In this document: one piece after another, positions 6,038 through 8,226 of the stretch
Layout: each line of letters begins with the position of its first letter
How positions within the stretch are numbered: the first letter of the stretch is position 1
Assembly: GCA_934385225.1 (NCBI GenBank)
Contig: CAKRPQ010000090.1
Coordinates: 1 to 8,226, forward strand
Source of the DNA: an uncultured Eubacteriales bacterium
Lineage (GTDB): Bacteria; Bacillota; Clostridia; Oscillospirales; CAG-272
Reading direction: 5' to 3'
Length of the DNA stretch: 8,226 nt
Program-made: the position numbers and the translations under genes
Notes under the pieces: model-generated
Databases searched by the model: none
Told to the model about the DNA's origin: nothing
The model's input: only the letters and a program-made list of their open reading frames with translations

Positions 6038-6053
6038 TGCAAAGTATTGCAAA
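6038..6053 (+). promoter_or_regulatory. Direct repeat overlapping the isomerase -35 (possible AraC site)
   Basis: TGCAAA occurs at 6038-6043 and 6048-6053, exactly 10 bp apart, with the second copy on the -35. AraC-type activators commonly bind direct repeats on one DNA face next to -35, so this is a plausible site for the divergent regulator. Inference from position only. Confidence 0.35.
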
Positions 6054-6075
6054 CAGCTTTGAATTACCGTATAAT
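6047..6075 (+). promoter_or_regulatory. Promoter of the isomerase-aminotransferase operon
   Basis: TTGCAA (6047-6052), 17-base spacer, perfect TATAAT (6070-6075). Transcription should start near 6082. Confidence 0.7.
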
Positions 6076-6126
6076 TTAGGTGAGTCTTGTGAGAGGTAAT
6101 AAGAATTGCTACCGAAGGAGGCAAAA

Positions 6127-6793
6127 ATAAAACAAATAGGGCTTCAGCTTTATACTGTGAGAGAACATTTAACAAATGATGAAGAAATCAGGGTGTTGTT
6201 TGAGCAGTTAAGAAATATAGGGTATACAGAGGTTGAGCCTTTCGGCGCAATAGAAAATATGGAAGCTCCGGCAAGAATAGCTAATGAAATCGGCTTAGGT
6301 ATTTCGGGTACGATATCCAATTGAAAGTGCGGACGAGACGGAACGTTTTATAGGCGAGGCAAACGATCTTGCGGAATACCTCGACAAGTACGAGATTGCA
6401 ATCTCGTATCACAATCACAGCCATGAATTCAGAAAATATGAGAATGGAAAAACCGCTTATGAAATGATGACCGACGGCTTTGACAAGGACAAAATCGGAT
6501 TTGTGCTCGATACATACTGGATTCAGCACGGCGGCGGAGATATAAGGCATTGGATAGAGAAACTAAGCGGCAGATTGACAACACTGCACATGAAGGATAT
6601 GAAGCGGGTGAAAAACAATGCTGTGACCTTTGCTGCGGTAGGAGAAGGAAACATTTGGTGGGACGGAGTAATTGCGGTGGCAGAGAGAGCCGGAGCAAAG
6701 CATTTTATTGTTGAGCAGGACGCGTGCGACCGTGATTCTATTGAGTGTATCAAGGACATCGCGGCATTCCTTAAAAAATATTTAAGCAAATAA
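6127..6793 (+). pseudogene. Sugar-phosphate isomerase/epimerase (xylose-isomerase-like TIM barrel), disrupted
   Basis: AAGGAGG at 6115-6121 is followed 5 bases later by ATA AAA CAA ATA GGG; homologues begin MKQIGLQLYTVR, so the ATG appears mutated to ATA. The upstream TTG at 6106 precedes that ribosome-binding site and is a poor substitute. The first frame (GLQLYTVREHL, then EVEPFG) stops at 6322-6324 after EIGLGISGT. A second frame takes over with no start of its own: PIESADETERFIGEANDLAE, SYHNHSHEF, VLDTYWIQHGGGD, LHMKDM, VEQD, ending at 6793. These motifs carry the usual metal and substrate ligands of the AP-endonuclease-2-like TIM barrel. About 30-40 residues are missing between the two parts, so an internal deletion that also shifts frame is likely. 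The 3' half is well conserved, so the decay looks recent. It heads an operon with the aminotransferase. Confidence 0.8.
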
Positions 6794-6811
6794 AAAAACG
6801 GAGGTATCATT

Positions 6812-7763
6812 ATGTACAGAGTAGGAAAAGAAGAAGCGGAAGCGGTTTCAAGAGTTGTATTGAGCGGCAGTTACTTTAAGACCAGAAATGTCTATAACGA
6901 AACGGAACAGGCAGAAAAAGAAATGAAAGAATTGTTCGGCGTAAAAAAATGCGCTGATCATGACATCGGGAATGGCCGCGCTTGTTTCAGGCCTGACAGC
7001 ACTCGGAATAGGACCCGGCAACCAGGTTATTGTGCCTGCATATACATATATCGCAACCGCAATGGCTGTCGTGGCTGTTGGCGCGATTCCCGTGATTGCG
7101 GAGTGCGATGAAACGCTGACAATCGACCCTGAAGATGTAAAAAGAAAAATCACTCCCGCAACAAAGGCAATAATTACGGTGCATATCCAGGGATTTCCTT
7201 GTAATATGGACGCAATATGTGCTATTGCAAAGGAGTATAATCTTAAAATTGTCGAGGACGCGTGTCAGGCAGACGGAGGAAAATACCATGGCAAACGCCT
7301 CGGAACAATAGGCGATGCGGGTGCATTGAGCTTTAACCGGTACAAGCTGATAAGCACAGGCGAGGGCGGTGCTCTTTTGACAAATAATAATCTTTTATAT
7401 CAGAGAGCGCTGATATATCATGACAGCAGCGCGGTAGCGTTTTTCGGAGATCAGCTGAACGGTGTACAGGAAAATCTGTTCTGTGGTGTTGAATACCGTA
7501 CAAATGAAATTCAGTCCGCAATGCTTCGCGAGCAGCTTAAAAGAATGGATCCGATGATAGACAACCTGAGAGCTATAAAGAAAAGAGTTATGGACGAACT
7601 TGACGGTGAGTACAGATTCATTCCGTCGAACGAAATTGAAGGCAATCCGGCAACAACGCTTGCTTTTGCGTTTGATTCGTCGGAAAAGGCAGACAAATTT
7701 GCGGAGGCAAAGCACGGAACTGTTCCGATTAACACGGGAAAGCATAAAACACGCCGAAAATGA
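6812..7763 (+). pseudogene. DegT/DnrJ/EryC1-type aminotransferase, frameshifted and truncated
   Basis: GGAGG at 6800-6804 lies 7 bases before the ATG. The first frame reads MYRVGKEEAEAV to KELFGVK, then hits a run of seven As (6943-6949). Without one A it would continue NALIMTSGMAALVSGL in the frame that is open to 7763. That frame has the family motifs: VPAYTYIATAMAV, VEDACQADGG (cofactor aspartate), and SFNRYK followed by STGEGGALLTN, where the lysine at 7344-7346 should hold pyridoxal phosphate. The protein stops shortly after PINTGKH, while relatives run about 90-100 residues further, so the C-terminal domain is gone. The sequence then passes into a hicB remnant. Members transaminate sugars or cyclitols; pairing with an isomerase suggests catabolism of an amino or keto sugar. 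The substrate is unknown. Confidence 0.85.
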
Positions 7764-7938
7764 AATTGTTACGCTTGTCGACGCCGATTTCGACGATTAT
7801 CGCCGAAAAAACGATATGCGCACTGTAAAGAAGAATTGCACAATTCCGAGCTGGCTCAGCTATAAAGCGGAAAAAGCGGGCATAAATTTTTCCGCCGTGC
7901 TTGCAAACGCTCTGAAAAAAGAATTGAATATTGAGTAA
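7747..7938 (+). pseudogene. 3' remnant of a hicB antitoxin gene
   Basis: In a frame different from the aminotransferase, the last 63 or so codons read KHAENEIVTLVDADFDDYRR, then VKKNCTIPSWL, then AEKAGINFSAVLANALKKEL and a stop. This is the C-terminal half of HicB-type antitoxins (the linker VDADFxxYRRKxD followed by the ribbon or helix-type DNA-binding end with IPSWL and GINFS). The N-terminal half, which neutralises the HicA RNase, is missing, and no hicA is visible. It joins the aminotransferase near 7740-7750 and has no start or ribosome-binding site of its own. A terminator follows 7 bases after the stop. Confidence 0.75.
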
Positions 7939-7940
7939 AA

Positions 7941-7972
7941 CAAAATCCGGGCAAATGCCCGGACTTTGTTTT
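7941..7972 (+). terminator. Terminator after the hicB remnant
   Basis: TCCGGG (7946-7951) pairs with CCCGGA (7958-7963) around a short loop that can close by two more pairs. CTTTGTTTT follows and AAAA precedes, so it could work in both directions. Confidence 0.7.
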
Positions 7973-7992
7973 GAAAACTGAAATACGATATG

Positions 7993-8044
7993 CATAAAAC
8001 TACATAAAAAGCATTTGAAAAAATCTGACAACACTTTGACAACA
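7993..8044. repeat. Short direct repeats at one-helical-turn spacing
   Basis: CATAAAA occurs at 7993-7999 and 8003-8009 (10 bp apart). TGACAACA occurs at 8026-8033 and 8037-8044 (11 bp apart). Paired short repeats on one DNA face resemble protein-binding arms, for example of a tyrosine recombinase, but no such gene is in the window. Confidence 0.4.
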
Positions 8045-8050
8045 TACCCC

Positions 8051-8090
8051 GTGCTTTTTTACGCTTTTTCGTGCCTTTTTATGATTTTCA
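8051..8090. repeat. Helically phased T-tracts (predicted curved DNA)
   Basis: Four consecutive 10-base units (GTGCTTTTTT, ACGCTTTTTC, GTGCCTTTTT, ATGATTTTCA) put a run of 4-6 Ts at the same place in each helical turn. Phased A/T-tracts are known to bend DNA. No gene covers this stretch. Confidence 0.55.
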
Positions 8091-8099
8091 AAAACATAG

Positions 8100-8145
8100 A
8101 AAAAGCCCCGTAAATACTGGATTTTCAGCATTTACGGGGCTTTTT
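8100..8145 (-). terminator. Terminator of the second tRNA-Ser
   Basis: A perfect 16-bp stem (8100-8115 with 8130-8145) has core GCCCCGTAAAT, and the loop can add CTG/CAG. It ends in five Ts in either direction. It lies just beyond the tRNA-Ser 3' end on the - strand and is the expected tRNA terminator. Confidence 0.85.
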
Positions 8146-8149
8146 GATT

Positions 8150-8226
8150 TGGCGGAGAAGGAGAGATTTGAACTCTCGCGCCGGTAAACCCGACCTACAC
8201 CCTTAGCAGGGGCGCCTCTTCGGCCT
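8150..8226 (-). tRNA. tRNA-Ser (anticodon GCU), 5' end beyond window
   Basis: Read on the - strand, the gene ends CTTCTCC (8160-8154), discriminator G8153, and CCA at 8152-8150. The T-arm GAGAGTTCAAATCTCTC, a long variable arm and an anticodon stem CCCCT/AAGGG enclosing anticodon GCT mark a class II tRNA-Ser reading AGC/AGU. The D-arm (GGCCGAAGAGGC) reaches the window edge; about 8-10 bases of the 5' acceptor side are missing. It is oriented opposite to the tRNA-Ser(UGA) at 3875. Confidence 0.92.

Noticed and set aside
6106..6126. TTG at 6106 as the isomerase start
   Set aside because: The strong AAGGAGG lies inside this extension, and the added residues MLPKEAK do not look like the family N-terminus.
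8015..8100. CRISPR array or phage attachment site with defined core
   Set aside because: The repeats are too short and too few for CRISPR, and no duplicate of the tRNA-Ser 3' end is present in the window to define an att core.

Overview
The window looks like chromosomal DNA from a gut-type Firmicute (class Clostridia). The clues are strong GGAGG ribosome-binding sites, sigma-A promoters, intrinsic terminators with U-tracts, CCA-encoding tRNA genes, moderate-to-low GC, and several typically clostridial proteins (DUF4830, a GH39-like xylosidase, LiaF-like plus DUF4097 proteins). I could not run any search, so family assignments rest on motifs read by eye.

Layout. Positions 1-1294 (+) hold the 3' part of a LiaF-like membrane protein gene, translationally coupled (ATGA overlap) to a DUF4097-type membrane-anchored beta-solenoid protein; a bidirectional terminator follows. 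Positions 1329-2669 (-) hold a cytoplasmic GH39-like glycosidase with its own promoter and an upstream palindrome. Positions 2802-3290 (-) hold a membrane-anchored DUF4830 protein, and 3412-3645 (-) hold secG, which ends at a perfectly palindromic 38-bp terminator and has a good promoter and a small leader hairpin. A tRNA-Ser(UGA) at 3875-3963 (+) has a near-consensus promoter and a terminator. Sixteen bases after that terminator's T-tract, a membrane diguanylate cyclase (GGEEF, inhibitory site lost) begins; its terminator at 5246-5286 is shared with the convergent regulator.

Positions 5289-7938 are a decaying accessory locus. It was a divergent module: an AraC-type regulator (-) facing an operon (+) of a sugar-phosphate isomerase/epimerase and a DegT-type aminotransferase, with well-preserved promoters between them. 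The AraC gene has lost one base in a T-run and is fused to a decapitated TetR regulator. The isomerase has ATA where its start codon should be and an internal deletion with a frameshift. The aminotransferase has one extra base in an A-run and loses its C-terminus into the 3' remnant of a hicB antitoxin gene.

Positions 7939-8149 hold terminators, short direct repeats and helically phased T-tracts (probably curved DNA), which abut the 3' end of a second tRNA-Ser (GCU, - strand, cut by the window edge). A tRNA end, repeats, curved DNA and gene remnants together suggest an old integration and deletion hotspot. I see no convincing new multi-gene defence or biosynthetic system; the most interesting content is the pattern of decay and the structured DNA beside the second tRNA.
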